64,000 nucleotides of DNA from Zeus faber (GCA_960531495.1 OY482850.1:1521343-1585342); one strand, 5' to 3'; counted from the first letter of the stretch, positions 1-52,419 are shown. The notes: generated by a model not told the origin, from the sequence alone. Made by a program: numbers and translations.

Positions 1-904
1 GGGCTGCTGTGGTGATTGGCGTATGTATTAATAGAGGTGTTAATTTACTGTCGGCTGACTCTTGTTGGTGGGATCCAAACATTCTTGATATTTCCCTCGT
101 TAACTCCCAACCTCTCTTAAAATCTCTTTCTTCGGACCACTAGGGTTGGATCATCACTTTGGTTTTCAAATTGTCTCCTTGTTGTGTTAGGATAAGACTG
201 CACTGGGAGCCTCCCCAGTCCTCTTTTACTGTTGTAGAATACCAACTTATTCCACAAAGACGTCTCACATTTTTTAGAGTGATCTTTATCGTTACACTAA
301 TTATGTCCTTGGTGAAAGGGATGGCTGGTATTTGTGCTGTCTTTAGATACTGTACTTTCATGTCTTTAGATATCTGGGGATTGTCTGGCTTCAAGTTGTG
401 ATAGTTTGCTTGCTGTTGAAATAGCCTTTCCTGCTGGAACGCATTAGTTAGTTTTGATTCCAACATTATTATATTGGACAGTTTTAGTGCCAGGGCTTGT
501 TCTTTAGTTTTACAGTCTTGCCCCTGGCTCACCACGGAACACAGTTGTCTCATGCATCCTATTGTGGTGGTTAATATTAATTTAGTTGCTTGGATTATCT
601 GACATGGTCCTTCTTGTCCATCAGCTGTTGTACTACTAACTGTCCCTGTCTCTTTTGTAATTCCTGATATCTGCTTACTGAGAGGGAGCCATCCCTTACA
701 CACACACAAACACACACACACACACACACGCACACACACACACACGATGAGTGCACCCCAGTACCCTCCTGGTTGCACTCTACCTTCCTCCCTCCATAAG
801 GAAGAGGCCACGTGACCATTGATTCTCCCCCTATTGGAGTAGTGATCAGTTGTTTATAGACCCAAACATGATAAATAGTTCTCCAAAGAGGGGGGTTGGT
901 GGTG

Positions 905-1130
905 GCTCTCCATAACCAAAAACTGTGCTCTTGTCATTCTACAGGTCATCCACAGGACAGAGTTATTGCAGCAGTTCTTGATGATTTAAGAATTAATAAA
1001 GAGTTGCATTGCAGGTTGAGAATTTGAACTCCACTTGCAAACTAACTCTGTCCTAGATGCAATGGCATACTAGTACTCTTTGTTGTATGCCAAGCCTGCT
1101 GACAGCACAGGTAAAAAAAAAAGAGATGGA
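905..1130. repeat. Interspersed repeat, inverted copy of 21795-22000
   Basis: The segment with GTCATCCACAGG, TTGATGATTTAAGAATTAAT and AAAGAGTTGCATTGCAGG recurs in reverse complement at 21795-22000. That copy also carries the shared TATGCCATTGCAT and GCTGTCAGCATG stretches. The family is not recognised. Here it interrupts the retroviral remnant. Confidence 0.7.
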
Positions 1131-1151
1131 GACATCCCATATTATGATGTA

Positions 1152-1466
1152 CAGGTATTCCTCACTTAACGACCTACCTGTTTAACGACTGTTCGGACTC
1201 ACGACCAGCTCTCTGACCAGCCTGTATTGTGCGCTGCGTACAATACCACGGCGTGCGTCATCACCCTTTATTTACTATATATACGATATACACTATATAG
1301 AGTATATACACTATATACAGTACATCTCATTACGCATTACCCCTCTCAGTCTCAGTCTCGTTCCCGCAGTCTGTCAGTATTCGCGTTCGTAATCGCCACG
1401 CCCCCTTACGGTGAAATAACAGGGGTCCTCACTTATCGACCAATTCGCTTAAGTGAGGAGTATCTG
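1152..1466. mobile_element. MITE with CAGGTATTCCTCACTTAACG ends, copy 1
   Basis: The 5' end starts CAGGTATTCCTCACTTAACG and the 3' end is its imperfect reverse complement (TTAAGTGAGGAGTATCTG). TA precedes the left end. A second copy lies at 38678-38987. CAGG...CCTG termini with a TA target suggest a pogo/Tigger-type mariner, which is tentative. No transposase is present. Confidence 0.7.
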
Positions 1467-2699
1467 TTGTCTATATTTTTCAGAATCACTATTAACCATA
1501 TCCCTCGGGTGCAGTTTTCCATCTGCTGTAGTAGTCCTGTTCTGAATTCTAAAGGGTAGTAACTAGGCTTCCATTCTCTATCTACATTTTGATCTGGTCT
1601 GGGGAGAGGATTTAGGCTGCATTGGTCTGTTTCCCATCGTCCTTGTTTCCTCATGTGGTCTGGCCACTCCCTCTCTTTTTCCCAGGCCACCTCAAAGTGA
1701 TCACGACCTAATATGTTTGCTGCCAACACAAACTGGTGAATCTTGGGTTTATGTCTTCCATAAATGGTGAGTATTGGAGCGAACATCTTCTGTGACCAGC
1801 CAGGCCATTCCATAATTTTGAAATTACACGTGGTGTTATGATATTTTTGGTAGGGAAGATAAGAGGCTAACATCCTTGCTACACAGGTCATAATTGTTGC
1901 TCTGGTACGTTGATTTTGAGTGGGTCTTGGAAGAAACTGCGTGTGTGGGGAAAATCCCTTATGTTAGCTCTTCTGGCTGGGATCAGAACTGATTCTGTAG
2001 CTGTTGTTTCGAGTAACAGGCCTTGGTATTTCTCTTGTCCCTGTTGCCACAGACCTTGGTTCAATGAGCAGGTTCCCTCTATGCAACTCATTATCCCTCT
2101 TCTCCTAGAGTCAGTTCTTGGCCTTTTGTTTCAATAACCCATTTCTCACCTATTTTCAGTCTTCCTTTGTTGTCCAGTTTTACCTTTTCGTCCCAGTGGT
2201 CTTTCTTGGGTACTGAACTTGCGACTAATTGTTCCCATGATAGGCCAGAGGTCTCAGTGGGGGTTTCTCCAGGCGTCCAGGGAGTCACTGAAGTAGATTG
2301 TTGGGAATTCTGCGGTATCTGGGGAGAAGCTTTGACCATTTGCATCATTTGGATTGGTGTCCCATCAATAAGATCAGCAGTGTTACTTGTGGCACTCTTC
2401 CCGTCATCCTGTATATTTTCAGTTGGTTCTTTTTCCACTTGGTCCTTTTTTTTTGGTTCCTGTTTCTTTACTCTTTCCTTATCTGATCTTTCTTATTCTC
2501 TGCTTCTCCTGGGGCCTTTACACAGTGGTTTAACTGATACCACGTTGGCAATCCCTGCACTTGGACTGCTGTGGTGATGACTCCGACCACCCTATAGGGG
2601 CCTTCTTCTTTTCTTGGATTGCCTTACTTTCTTCTAAATACCCTGACAAACACCTGATCTTCTGGTTTAAGGGAGGGATCCGCCAACCTCTTGTTTTTT

Positions 2700-3779
2700 C
2701 TGTATTGACAGCATGATGCTTTTGTGCACAATAGTTATTTGTTTTGTTTATAAGTTTTCATATTTTTCCAGAATTTCTAAGGATGGCTCTTTGGCTGTTC
2801 CTTGTACACTGGTGCAGGCATGGGTCAACCTGTAAGTGTGTGTGTGTGTGTGTGTGTGTCCAAAATCCATTGTTAACCGACCTTCAGGGACTGGGATATG
2901 TCCTATTGGACATAGCAATTGGACATTTACATAAAATACAACGCCTACATAACAATTGAAATAGATACAAGTCAGAGGCAAATATTTAATATCTGAAACA
3001 CTGAGCTCCATAAGATTCAATGACAAAATGTTACAATTAACAATGAACATATAAGTTAATATATATATGAACATGTAATATTCTTCCTATGGATTAAATG
3101 TTAAAACAGCATGCCATAAACTGTATGCCTGTGACAACCCAATAGACTGGTAATCCCTTCAAGGCCTGCCTTACCCTGGGTGACACAGAACTTAGCAGGT
3201 AAAGAAATGAATGGATGTTTCCAACCAATTTATTCAGACGGACAGAAAAGCGGACCTTGCGGCAGATACAAACACAAAAGACATGTGTTTGTGTTTTTGA
3301 CGGGATATATTACAATTACAATATAAATTATAACAATATATATCTCATTCTTCTGCATTCGTGTCATCACAAAATTTCCTATATATTTACTTGACTTGTT
3401 TCTTCTTTCAACCTCGGTAACTCGTTTCACTATCTAAAAATAGGATATTTCAAGGGCAATGTTTATTATTTGCTGTACATACATTTGGAAAACAAAACAA
3501 AAACAAACGACTGAATGACCACACATTTTTCAAAATGTCTTGGTAATGTTGCATTATGTTGTTATGTCATGTTTGGAAAGTTTGGGGACACATTTGATCT
3601 TATGATCAAGGCTTCCATGATTATGTTTACTGAACTTTATCTTAACATTGGTCTGTTGGCAAAGATAGCAGAGGAGATTGTACAATACTCAGAATGTGCA
3701 AATAACATCCAATTGCAGTACTTGCAGCAGCAAAAATGAACATAACCCAAAATGAATAATCATTAGTGACCAGGAGTGC

Positions 3780-3824
<45 letters not shown>

Positions 3825-4007
3825 TGTGTGTGAAAGAGAAAGACGTGTGTGTATGCAAACATACTTTATCATCTGCTTGTGTGTTTCTTAACTATACATG
3901 TTACTCGACGGGGTCTTAAAAAAATCCAGTAAAGACAGTTTGGTCAAGCATGTCAAGCATGACTAATGATGGACATCATTTGTCATGATGGAGGTGACGC
4001 AATTCAG
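2700..4007. other. Region downstream of ric8a, no gene seen
   Basis: This AT-rich stretch contains (GT)n at 2837-2859 and 3784-3823. A 30-base match to 27752-27782 lies around 3091-3120 (TATGGATTAAAtGTTAAAAC). The open frames are short and lack homology I can recognise. Confidence 0.6.
3784..3823. repeat. (GT)20 microsatellite
   Basis: An uninterrupted GT dinucleotide run of about 40 bases, in sequence downstream of ric8a. Confidence 0.95.
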
Positions 4008-4013
4008 TTTATT
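4008..4013 (-). terminator. Candidate ric8a polyadenylation signal AATAAA
   Basis: The forward sequence TTTATT gives AATAAA on the minus strand about 76 bases after the ric8a stop codon. If used, the 3' UTR is only about 100 bases. No other strong signal lies between the stop and this point. Confidence 0.55.
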
Positions 4014-4088
4014 GTACTGTACTGTCTCCAAATTTCCTAAACAAAATATTAGAGCCAAGTCTCTAAATAGTAAATGTTAAGACGTTGA

Positions 4089-44518
<40,430 letters not shown>

Positions 44519-44900
44519 CGTTGTATGTACGCCGGGCATATGTCATAAACCACACAAGATGCGTTCGATCCCTGAATACTCTCGAGCCTCGGAAGCGATT
44601 ACGACGAGAGATCTTTTTTTTTTTTTTTACAGGTTTACCAGCTTTGCAGCCGCCAGGAACTGTGGGGGATGTAGTCTTTGCTTGGACGGAAGGGCCGTTT
44701 CCACGCTGAGTGGAGCGACAGGGTTGCCAGATGTACGTGTAATCATCGCGTTTATACGACAATGTAGCCCTTTATACGATGTACGTTGACGAGTAATAAA
44801 TTAAACTAAATGTACGACAATTTCGACTTGTCACAGTTTCAGGGTTTTTTTTCCCCTCCATCATAGGGAAATGGTGCGGAGCTGATTTGGAACCAGCCTG
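44519..44900 (-). promoter_or_regulatory. ric8a 5' UTR and proximal upstream region
   Basis: This is the sequence immediately upstream of the ric8a start. It holds the alternative in-frame ATG at 44539, a T(17-18) run near 44611-44629, and modest GC content between 44640 and 44720. I see no clear TATA box at a convincing distance. The stretch from about 44724 to 44820 is AT-rich and looks repeat-derived. Promoter position is inferred from location only. Confidence 0.4.
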
Positions 44901-44919
44901 GTGTACGATAGCTAGGTAG

Positions 44920-45180
44920 ATAGCTAGATAGATAAACATACAAATAATAATTAAATGAAATAAGATAAGAACTTAAAAAATAATAATTAAAATCTCAAAT
45001 ATGTACAAATTTTCCAAAATACACAGAAATCGTCAGAAATTTAAGATATACAGATATACAAATTATATAGGTATACAGACCTACAAATGCAAATATACAA
45101 ATGCAATACAATACACAGGATAAAATGTTGCATGTCCTAACTATCTCATTATGCAGTGTTTGGTAGGCGAGCAGCTGGTG
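44920..45180. repeat. AT-rich LINE 3' tail-like repeat
   Basis: The TAGATAGATA and ACAAATATACAAATGCAATA pattern resembles the A-rich tails at 18.0 and 41.1 kb. No coding part is attached. Confidence 0.4.
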
Positions 45181-45299
45181 CAATGCACAAGGAGCAACCT
45201 TGGTGAGACGCAGGAGGAGCCAGGCCAGGAGTCACGCCACATGAGTACCAGAAGCTCTAGTACCACCCACAGCACAACACCAGCCACAAGTTAAGTGGC

Positions 45300-47540
45300 C
45301 CCCAGCCAGCAGCAAGAACGAGTGGCGATGAGGAAGTGGACAGTATCCTGGAAGCAACCTTGAAGGGGGAAGCAGATAGGAGACTTAAAGCAATGACAAC
45401 CAAAATCATCAGCCTCAGCACTGAGAGGTTTGGTACAGTGGAGAATCGTGATACAAAAGGCCAATACATAAAGAACCACAGGGCAGAGAAGATCACGCAG
45501 TTGAGACAAGAGCTGCAACTTCTGAAAAGGCTGTTTAAGGAGGCTTGTGAGGAGGAGAGCGGGCTTGCAGAACTCTGTAACATCCTCAGAAAGAGACTCA
45601 TAACTCTCCCTAGAGCAGAGAGGCACAGGAGGCGTACCAAAGAAAGATATAGGAAATGTGTTGCCTTCCTAGCTAATCCATATGGATTCTCCAAACAACT
45701 GCTCGGACAGAAGCGCAGCGGCCAACTCGTGTGCTCAAAAGAGGATATTGACAACCATCTGCAAAACACATGTAGCGATGCAGAAAGAGGAGTAGACTTA
45801 GGAGAGTGCAGAGCCCTGATCAGCCCTCCTATACCAACCACTGACTTTAACACTAAAGAGCCCAATTTGAAAGAAGTTCAAGCTGTGGTCAAGGCTTCCG
45901 GGGCCAGCTCAGCACCTGGACCCAGCGGAGTGCCTTACCTGGTGTATAAGAGGTGCCCCAAGCTCACGCTCCGTCTGTGGGAGATCCTGAGGGTGATCTG
46001 GAGGTGAGGGAAGGTAGCCCAACAATGGAGATTTGGAGAAGGAGTGTGGGTTCCAAAGGAGGAGAACTCTACTAACATCAAGCAGTTTAGGACCATCTCA
46101 CTGCTCTGTGTGGAAGGGAAGATATTTTTCAGTATCGTCTCCAAACGCCTGACAGAGTACCTCCTGAAGAATCATTATATCGACGCCTCTGTGCAGAGGG
46201 GTGGAATTCCAGGGGTTCCAGGCTGCCTAGAACACAGCGGTGTGGTAACACAGCTCATCCGAGAGGCACGAGAAGGAAAAGGCGACCCGGCAGTGCTATG
46301 GTTAGACCTTGCCAACGCATTCGGCTCCATACCTCACAAACTGTTTCAAACAGCATTGGAACGGCAACACATCCCAAGTACCAACATGGGGATGGGGATG
46401 GTAGCTCAGGAGGTAGAGCTGGTTGCCTAGTAATCTAAAGGTTGCTCCCAGGCTCCTCCTGCTAGCATGCTGCAGTGTCCTTGAGCAAGACACTTAACCC
46501 CTAATTGCTGCTAATGGCTGCGTCCATCGGTGTTTGAATAATTGTAAGTCGCTTTGGATAAAAGCGTCTGCTAAATGTAATATCATGTAAATGTTAAATG
46601 TTAAACAACAAGGACCTCATCTTGGATTATTATAACATCTTTAACCTGAGATTTACTTCTGGGCCCATCACATCGGAGTGGCACTGACTGGAAAAAGGAA
46701 TTATTACTGGCTGCACCATTTCAGTGACCCTTTATGCCCTGGCCATGAACATGGTGGTCAAGTCGGCCGAGATGGAGTGCAGAGGACCAATATCCACGTC
46801 TGGAGTCCGGCAGCCCCTCATCAGTGTACGATGTTCTGCCCAGCCCATCTAATCTCTTCTTTTGGGGTAAGGTAGACTCACCATCATGTCCCTTATGCCA
46901 AGGAAGAGGAACACTGGAGCACATCCTCAGTGCTTTTCCTAAAGCTTTGGGAGAGGGCCAGTACCGCTGGCCACACGACCAAGTGTTGAAGGCATCACTG
47001 AGTCCATCTGTAGCGTTATCCACCAGAGAAAGCGTCTCCCACCATCAAGACGAGAAATCGCATTCGTGAGAGCGGGACAACATCCAAGACCGTGCCCAAA
47101 AGCCCAGGTAGGTCTTCTTGGGTCAGCTAGCAACTGGCAAATGAGGGTGGAAACCTGGAAACCCAACTCAAATTCCCCAAAGCCATCGCAGAGACCACCC
47201 TTCGCCCAGACATTGTGCTGTTCTCAGAAACATCCAAACAAGTGGTCATGCTGGAGCTCACAGGAGGAGCGAATGGAAGGGAGGAGCGAATGGAAGAGGC
47301 CAACAAAAGGAAGAGGGAGAAATATGCAGAGCTGGTGGAAAGGTGCTGCAGACAGGGGTGGCGTGTTTGCCCATCGAGGTGGGAGGCAGGGGCTTTGCGA
47401 GCAAGTCCTTGTGCAAAGCCTATACCCTCCTGTGCATCATTGGTGTGTGCAAAAGAAAAGGCCATTTGTAGAGCTTCAGAGGCAGCGGTTGGGAAGGCCT
47501 GGTGGATGGGCAGGTCCTGGCGGAAAAGTGAGGTAGTACT
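45300..47540 (+). mobile_element. RLE-class LINE (R2/R4/NeSL-like), split by a SINE and decayed
   Basis: An open frame at 45336-46007 (223 codons) has a basic coiled N-part, FLANPYGFSKQLLGQKRSG, then SAPGPSGVPYLVYKRCPKL. A second at 46044-46430 has IKQFRTISLLCVEGKIFFSI, GGIPGVPGCLEHSGVVTQLI, and WLDLANAFGSIPHKL with the first catalytic Asp. After a SINE at 46390-46600 come pieces of the RT end, a zinc-knuckle-like CPLCQGRGTLEHIL (46.9 kb), and at 47.2-47.5 kb RPDIVLFSETSKQVVMLELT and EEANKRKREKY, a restriction-like endonuclease-type block. The RT catalytic box is lost. Clade assignment is tentative. Confidence 0.65.
46390..46600 (+). mobile_element. tRNA-derived SINE with LINE-like tail, copy 1
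   Basis: It starts GGATGGTAGCTCAGGAGGTAG (A-box-like), lacks the middle of its B box (AAAGGTTGCTCCCAG), and ends TAAGTCGCTTTGGATAAAAG CGTCTGCTAAATG. It splits the RLE-class LINE after the codons for IPSTN. Confidence 0.85.
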
Positions 47541-47880
47541 CGATCACCTTCTCTGCGGAACAGATGATCCGCTGCAGCCTGCCCTTGTCCTTTGCGGTGG
47601 CAGCAGCTAACCAGATGGTGATGGTGAAGGATTGACTCTGCAGTGTAAATGTACACCATCATTGTCTGTGGCAGGTTGAATTTCTTCAGCTGCCGCAAGA
47701 AGTACATCCTCTGCTGGGCCATCTTGATGAGGGAGCTGAAATTTAGCTCCCACTTGAGGTGAACAATTGTGGTGTCCGGGAAACGGGATGACTCCACAGT
47801 GTTGCCTGGGGCGTTGCACATGGTGGGGGGGGGGGGGGGGGGGCGGTGCATCTCCTGAAGTCATCTCGACTGTCTTCAGA
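47540..47880 (-). mobile_element. LINE fragment (Rex1-like RT C-terminus)
   Basis: The minus strand reads ESSRFPDTTIVHLKWELNFS, SLIKMAQQRMYFLRQLKKFN and LPQTMMVYIYTAESIL, the RT thumb/C-terminal region of Rex1-type elements. It includes a G17 run at 47826-47842. It abuts the RLE-class LINE fragment. Confidence 0.65.
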
Positions 47881-49380
47881 ACATTGAGCTCGTTGAAATA
47901 AATAAATAAATAATTGTCCAATGGCCAGGGACAGCGACCTGTTGGTTCATGTTCTATACTGACACTGACCTAGACCCAATCAAATTTCTACTAGGCCCTC
48001 TCCCGCCCCTCTGTCCTGTCTCTGTCAAATTCCCCCCACAGGCACACACACACACACACACAGAAGTCTATTTTACGAGCTTCGGTCAAACCCCCCCCCC
48101 TCTGTCTGTCCCCCTCCCTCTCTCTCTCTCTCTCGCTCTCTCTCTCTCTTGACGTCTGCAACTCTGTAACTTTCGGTTTAGATATTGTACAACTCTGTAC
48201 TTTTTCACTCACTCTGTGTGCTGTCCTTCCAGTAGTTTTCCACTTGGGAGAGCTATAAAGTTACAACAGAACCGCATCTAATGGCTCATGCCTTGGTATC
48301 AGACCAGAGTGCACCATTGCTGTACCTGTTGTGATTAATCTATGTTAGTACTATGCAAACTTTACTGACTTTGTTTGTTCTTTCCTAAGTCATATAGGCA
48401 GTAAATTACTGTACAGGCCGTCATCTTGTGAGTTAAGCCAGGAGGTGCCGGTCTGCGGTCCAGTCAGCCAACGACAAAACTAGGAAAATCGGTGAGCAGA
48501 GCCTTCTTCATAAAAATCTGTTTTAGAAACGTTGGACTGTCAGGAGCTGTTGACTGTGTGTGTCATAGGGATCGCGTACCTACTGTACGAACCTAAATTC
48601 TGAATTCGGTCAGATTGCCAAATTTGTGATTCTAAATTGATGACAAGATAAATGGTTTTCGATAAACTGACTATGGATTTAATTTCAAAAACAGTAATTA
48701 ATAGAAAAGGGGCATATTAGCATAAAAGGATTGGGATCCAACTCTGGTCAGGAGAGGCCAACAATTATAAAGGACGATAGTGTTAAAAAATAGAATTGTT
48801 ACTGCTATTGGAATAGTGGATGGACAACCGGAACCACGGGGCCACGTTGCTATCTGTTTAAGTCAAATTCTAGGAGGCCTTAGTCTGTGTCCCTCCGGAG
48901 TCGGTGACAGAAGGCTGAGCGGAAAGCTGTGTGGAAACAGCTGTCATTAAGGAATGTGTGATTGTGTATGTCGTGGTTAAAGAGAACTAAGAAATATAAC
49001 AGACTTTGGAGGCCCCATTGCGGGGCCCAGAAAATTGTTGAGGTAGTTGGAGAATTATAGTTTGAGTAAAATAGACGGTTGTGATAAAAGTGCGAAGGGT
49101 AAAGAGAAGTTTGTGAACTGGAGCAATAAATAGCTTGAAACATTGCTGTGTTGGTTCGCTCTGCCGTGAGCTGAGTGAGGGAAGGAGATTAGGGGGTGTC
49201 AGCGTGGAGAGCTAGAGCAGAGTGAGAGTGAATGCGGAAGTTGCCACCATGTAGCTTAAGTGTGGTTGTGATGTCAATGTGTGTGTGACTGACCCTGCCT
49301 CAAAGGGAACTTAGTATGAGTGTCAGCGCAAGCTGTTTTCCAATCTTTATCCGAAATTTCAAACTGCAAGTCTTCCTTCC
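47880..49380. other. Unassigned region with CT and CA microsatellites
   Basis: (CA)n at 48040-48061 and (CT)n at 48116-48148 are followed by a GC-mixed stretch to 49240 without long open frames. The 48400-49240 part reads like a non-coding leader of an LTR element, but I find no repeated LTR or primer site. It may belong to the retroviral fragment at 52.4 kb, interrupted by the L1. Confidence 0.4.
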
Positions 49381-49389
49381 AGGCCTTCA

Positions 49390-51990
49390 ACCTGTGAATC
49401 TTCACTGTGAATTTTCGGATGAGTGAGATGTCATCAGATTGTAAAACTCTAATATAATACCCTTTCTTTTGTCATAATCTTTTCCAAAGGTGAGTGTGGG
49501 TCTCGTAAGTGCATTATTTGGATTTACTTTAACAAAGTTCCAAAGCTGGAGGAATTTGAAGAAATGTTTTCTATTGAGGCTGAAAATAGACCTCAGCTCC
49601 TCAAAATACTTCATAATATCTGAGTCATTCAACTAAAGGACTTGGATCATTTTGAGTCCCTTAGTGTCCCACAGTATAAATGTTGCATCTGCTCTTCCTG
49701 GTACAAAAAACTGGTTCCCCCATATTGGACTATATTGTGACAATGAATGTGGTTCCTTTCAATATTTTTTTTACATCATACCATATCTTTATCATGTGTT
49801 TTACAATTGGGTTTTTAGTTTGTTTCCGTAGTTTTTTTTACTGTGTCTGAGTATAGGTACAAGGGAAGAGGTAATTTTAGAGCATACGTTTCCATTTCAG
49901 TCCAATGAGGAGAATCATTTGTTGAAAAATAGAACATAACAGACCTCAACTGCGCAGCCCAGTAGTACCACATTAAGTTTGGACATTTTAACCCCCCTCG
50001 ATCAAATGGTAAATACATTACATTTCATTTCATTTAGCGGACGCTTTTATCCAAAGCGACTTACAATTGTTGAATCACCGACGGACGCAGCCATCACGAG
50101 CAATTAGGGGTTAAGTGTCTTGCTCAAGAACACTACAGCATGCTAGCAGGAGGAGCCTGGGATAGAACCAGCAACCTTTCAATTACTAGACGACGAGCTC
50201 TACCTCCTGAGGTACCATCCCTCCCAAGATGTTCCAGAGTTATCTAATCCCATAAATACAATAAAGACAAACAAAGTCCTGCCCTCCTGTTGTTCCATAT
50301 AAATATTTTTTTTATTTTTGAAAACAAATCTGAAGGTGGTGGCAGAGGAATGTTTTGAAATAAATAAAGTATTTTTGGTAATATATTCATTTTCTAAATA
50401 TGAATTCTCCCAATTATAGACACTGGAAGTGACATCCATCTATGAATCGATTAATTAATTTCTATCATTAAAGGTTCATAATTAGCATTAAAAACATGTT
50501 CTAGATCTCTTGGCAAAATGTACTCCCAAATAAATTTGACATGAATAGAATTACATCATCAGCAATAGGGACGACAGTGGGCAACCTTGTCTGCAACCTT
50601 TACTACTCTTTATTGGTTTTGAAAAATTTCCATTTGTTAAGATTTCTGCAGTAGAATTTTTACACATTACTTGAACCCCTTTTATCAAGTTATTTCCACA
50701 CCCAAATTTTTCTAGAACATTGAAAAGATAAGGCCATTTGACCCTATCAAAGGCCTTTTTGGCGTCTAATGATAGAAGTGCTGTATCTGATATTTCTTTG
50801 TTATCATGAATAATATTCAATGCCCTTCTTATATTATGGAAACCTTGCCCTCCCATTATAAATCGTTTTTTATCTCTATTAAAGATATTTGGCAATAACC
50901 TTTGTAAATGTTTTGCCAAGAGTTTACATATTATCTTAGGGTCAGATTTTAACAAGCTTATAGGACTCATGCTCTCACATTGGTTAGAGGGTTTACCTGT
51001 TTTTGGCAGTAAAATAATTAAAGCACTGTTCATAGAGGGCGGAAGACTGCCATTCTCAAATGCCTCTAGAAACATTTCCAAAAGTGGTGCGAGCAATATA
51101 TTCTTGAATTGTTTATACAGATCAATTGGAACACCATCTGGTCCTGCCCTTTTCCCTGATTTAATATTATCAATGGCCCCAAAACCATTCTGACTCCCGC
51201 TATCGGTAATGACAGTTCCACACTTAGTGAGGATCAGTCAGTCCACCCTTTACTTTCCACCAACCAAACAGTTACTGCTATCTGTATTCTGACATAAATT
51301 AACTCTCATCTGCAACATGTGCAATATGTTTACTCAAAGTTTACACCTCATAACAGATTTAAATATTTTTGTCCCATATGCTACATACAACATACAGTAT
51401 GTGTAAGTGTATACAGTATTTTAGAGCTCAATGCGTAGTATTTTTGTGTTTTTGCATTTGTATGCATGTCTATCTCTGCATAGAAGTGTATGAGTGTAAG
51501 AATATTACATGCATCCTTCTGGATCTTCTTGATAAAATCTTGTGCTTCGGTTGGGGTTTTGAGGGTGTAGGTTTGTTCTTTATGCATGAACAACAGTCAG
51601 GCAGGGTGAATCACTCCGTGTCGGATCCCGAGGTTGCGCAGTTCCTGGCAGACTGGGTCGAATTCTTTCCTTAGTTGATGTATTTCTGTAGCTAAGTCTG
51701 AGTAAAATCGTACTTGCTGGTCCATGTACCAAATGTCTTTTTGAGCCCGCGTAGCAGCGATGACTGCCCGCTTCTCCTTGTAGTTGAGAAACTGCATTAT
51801 CAGTGTTCTCAGGGGCGCCTTGGTGTCCCTCAATGGTCCGATTCGGTGTGCCCTCTCAATTCACTCGCACCTCTGATTTCCCCTCCTCTGCTGGCCTCCT
51901 TCTACGCCATGTCTTCGTTAGCTTTCTGTGTTTCACCCCAACCACGATAGTCAGTTAGCTTCGGCTGCTTCGACACTTTGCTCTTTTCTT
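49390..51990 (-). mobile_element. L1-like LINE, ORF1 and ORF2 remnants
   Basis: Reading the minus strand: ORF1 C-terminal domain at 51960-51600 (FLNYKEKRAVIAATRAQKDI, YSDLATEIHQLRKEFDPVCQ, LRNLGIRHGV). Then ORF2 RT at 51200-50551: GSLPPSMNSALIILLPKTGK, PISLLKSDPKIICKLLAKHL, LLSLDAKKAFDRVKWPYL (catalytic Asp), and QGCPLSSLL. The ORF2 C-terminus is at 50439-49400 (FDRGGLKCPNLMWYYWAAQL). The endonuclease is deleted, the YADD region is missing, and a SINE interrupts at 50010-50222. Confidence 0.85.
50010..50222 (-). mobile_element. tRNA-derived SINE with LINE-like tail, copy 2
   Basis: The minus strand runs from GGATGGTACCTCAGGAGGTA through AAAGGTTGCTGGTTCTATCC (B box nearly intact) to TTGTAAGTCGCTTTGGATAA and CATTTCATTTCATTT-type repeats. 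It lies within the L1. Confidence 0.85.
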
Positions 51991-52419
51991 TGCTTAGTTT
52001 GCCAACCTTCGACATAACAATGTCCACACTAACAGTCTGTTATGAAGTTTGGAGCAAATGAGAGTATTTTCAGTATTAACTACTATCTACAGCAGAGCAG
52101 TGTGAGGCACGTCTTCTCATGTGGCTGCCATAACCGGATGTCTGGATTTCTATTTTTTGTATCTTTATTTTTTGTTTGTTTTGTTTGGTTGATGTTATGT
52201 CATTGAGAAATGTGATGCTGGTAAATTGTTTAAAATTGTAGTTTACCAAATAGATTGGATTTTGTTTTATCCACTTTGAGTTGTGGGTCATGAATGTTTG
52301 TGTGTGTAATAGTATAGTATTGTTTTTTACACTAAATCTGATATTTAATGAAAAAAATATTGATTGAAATGCCATTGTAGATAAAAGTTGTCGTATATTA
52401 ATATTTAAAGACCACTTAA

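Larger units (their letters stand above)
1..2700 (-). mobile_element. Degenerate endogenous retrovirus: integrase C-terminus and envelope-like remnants
   Basis: Reading the minus strand from 2700 down, 2525-2700 encodes an integrase C-terminal beta-barrel-like segment (GPYRVVGVITTAVQVQGLPT, then WYQLNHCVK). Open stretches at 2438-2091, 2091-1888, 1891-1433 and 811-140 follow. They resemble a retroviral envelope: Cys/Trp/Asn-rich surface part, then Leu/Gln heptads near 380-560. Stops, shifts, a (CA)n run at 699-745 and two nested repeats (about 905-1130 and 1152-1466) break it. No functional product is expected. The 5' part and LTRs are outside the window or lost. Confidence 0.6.
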
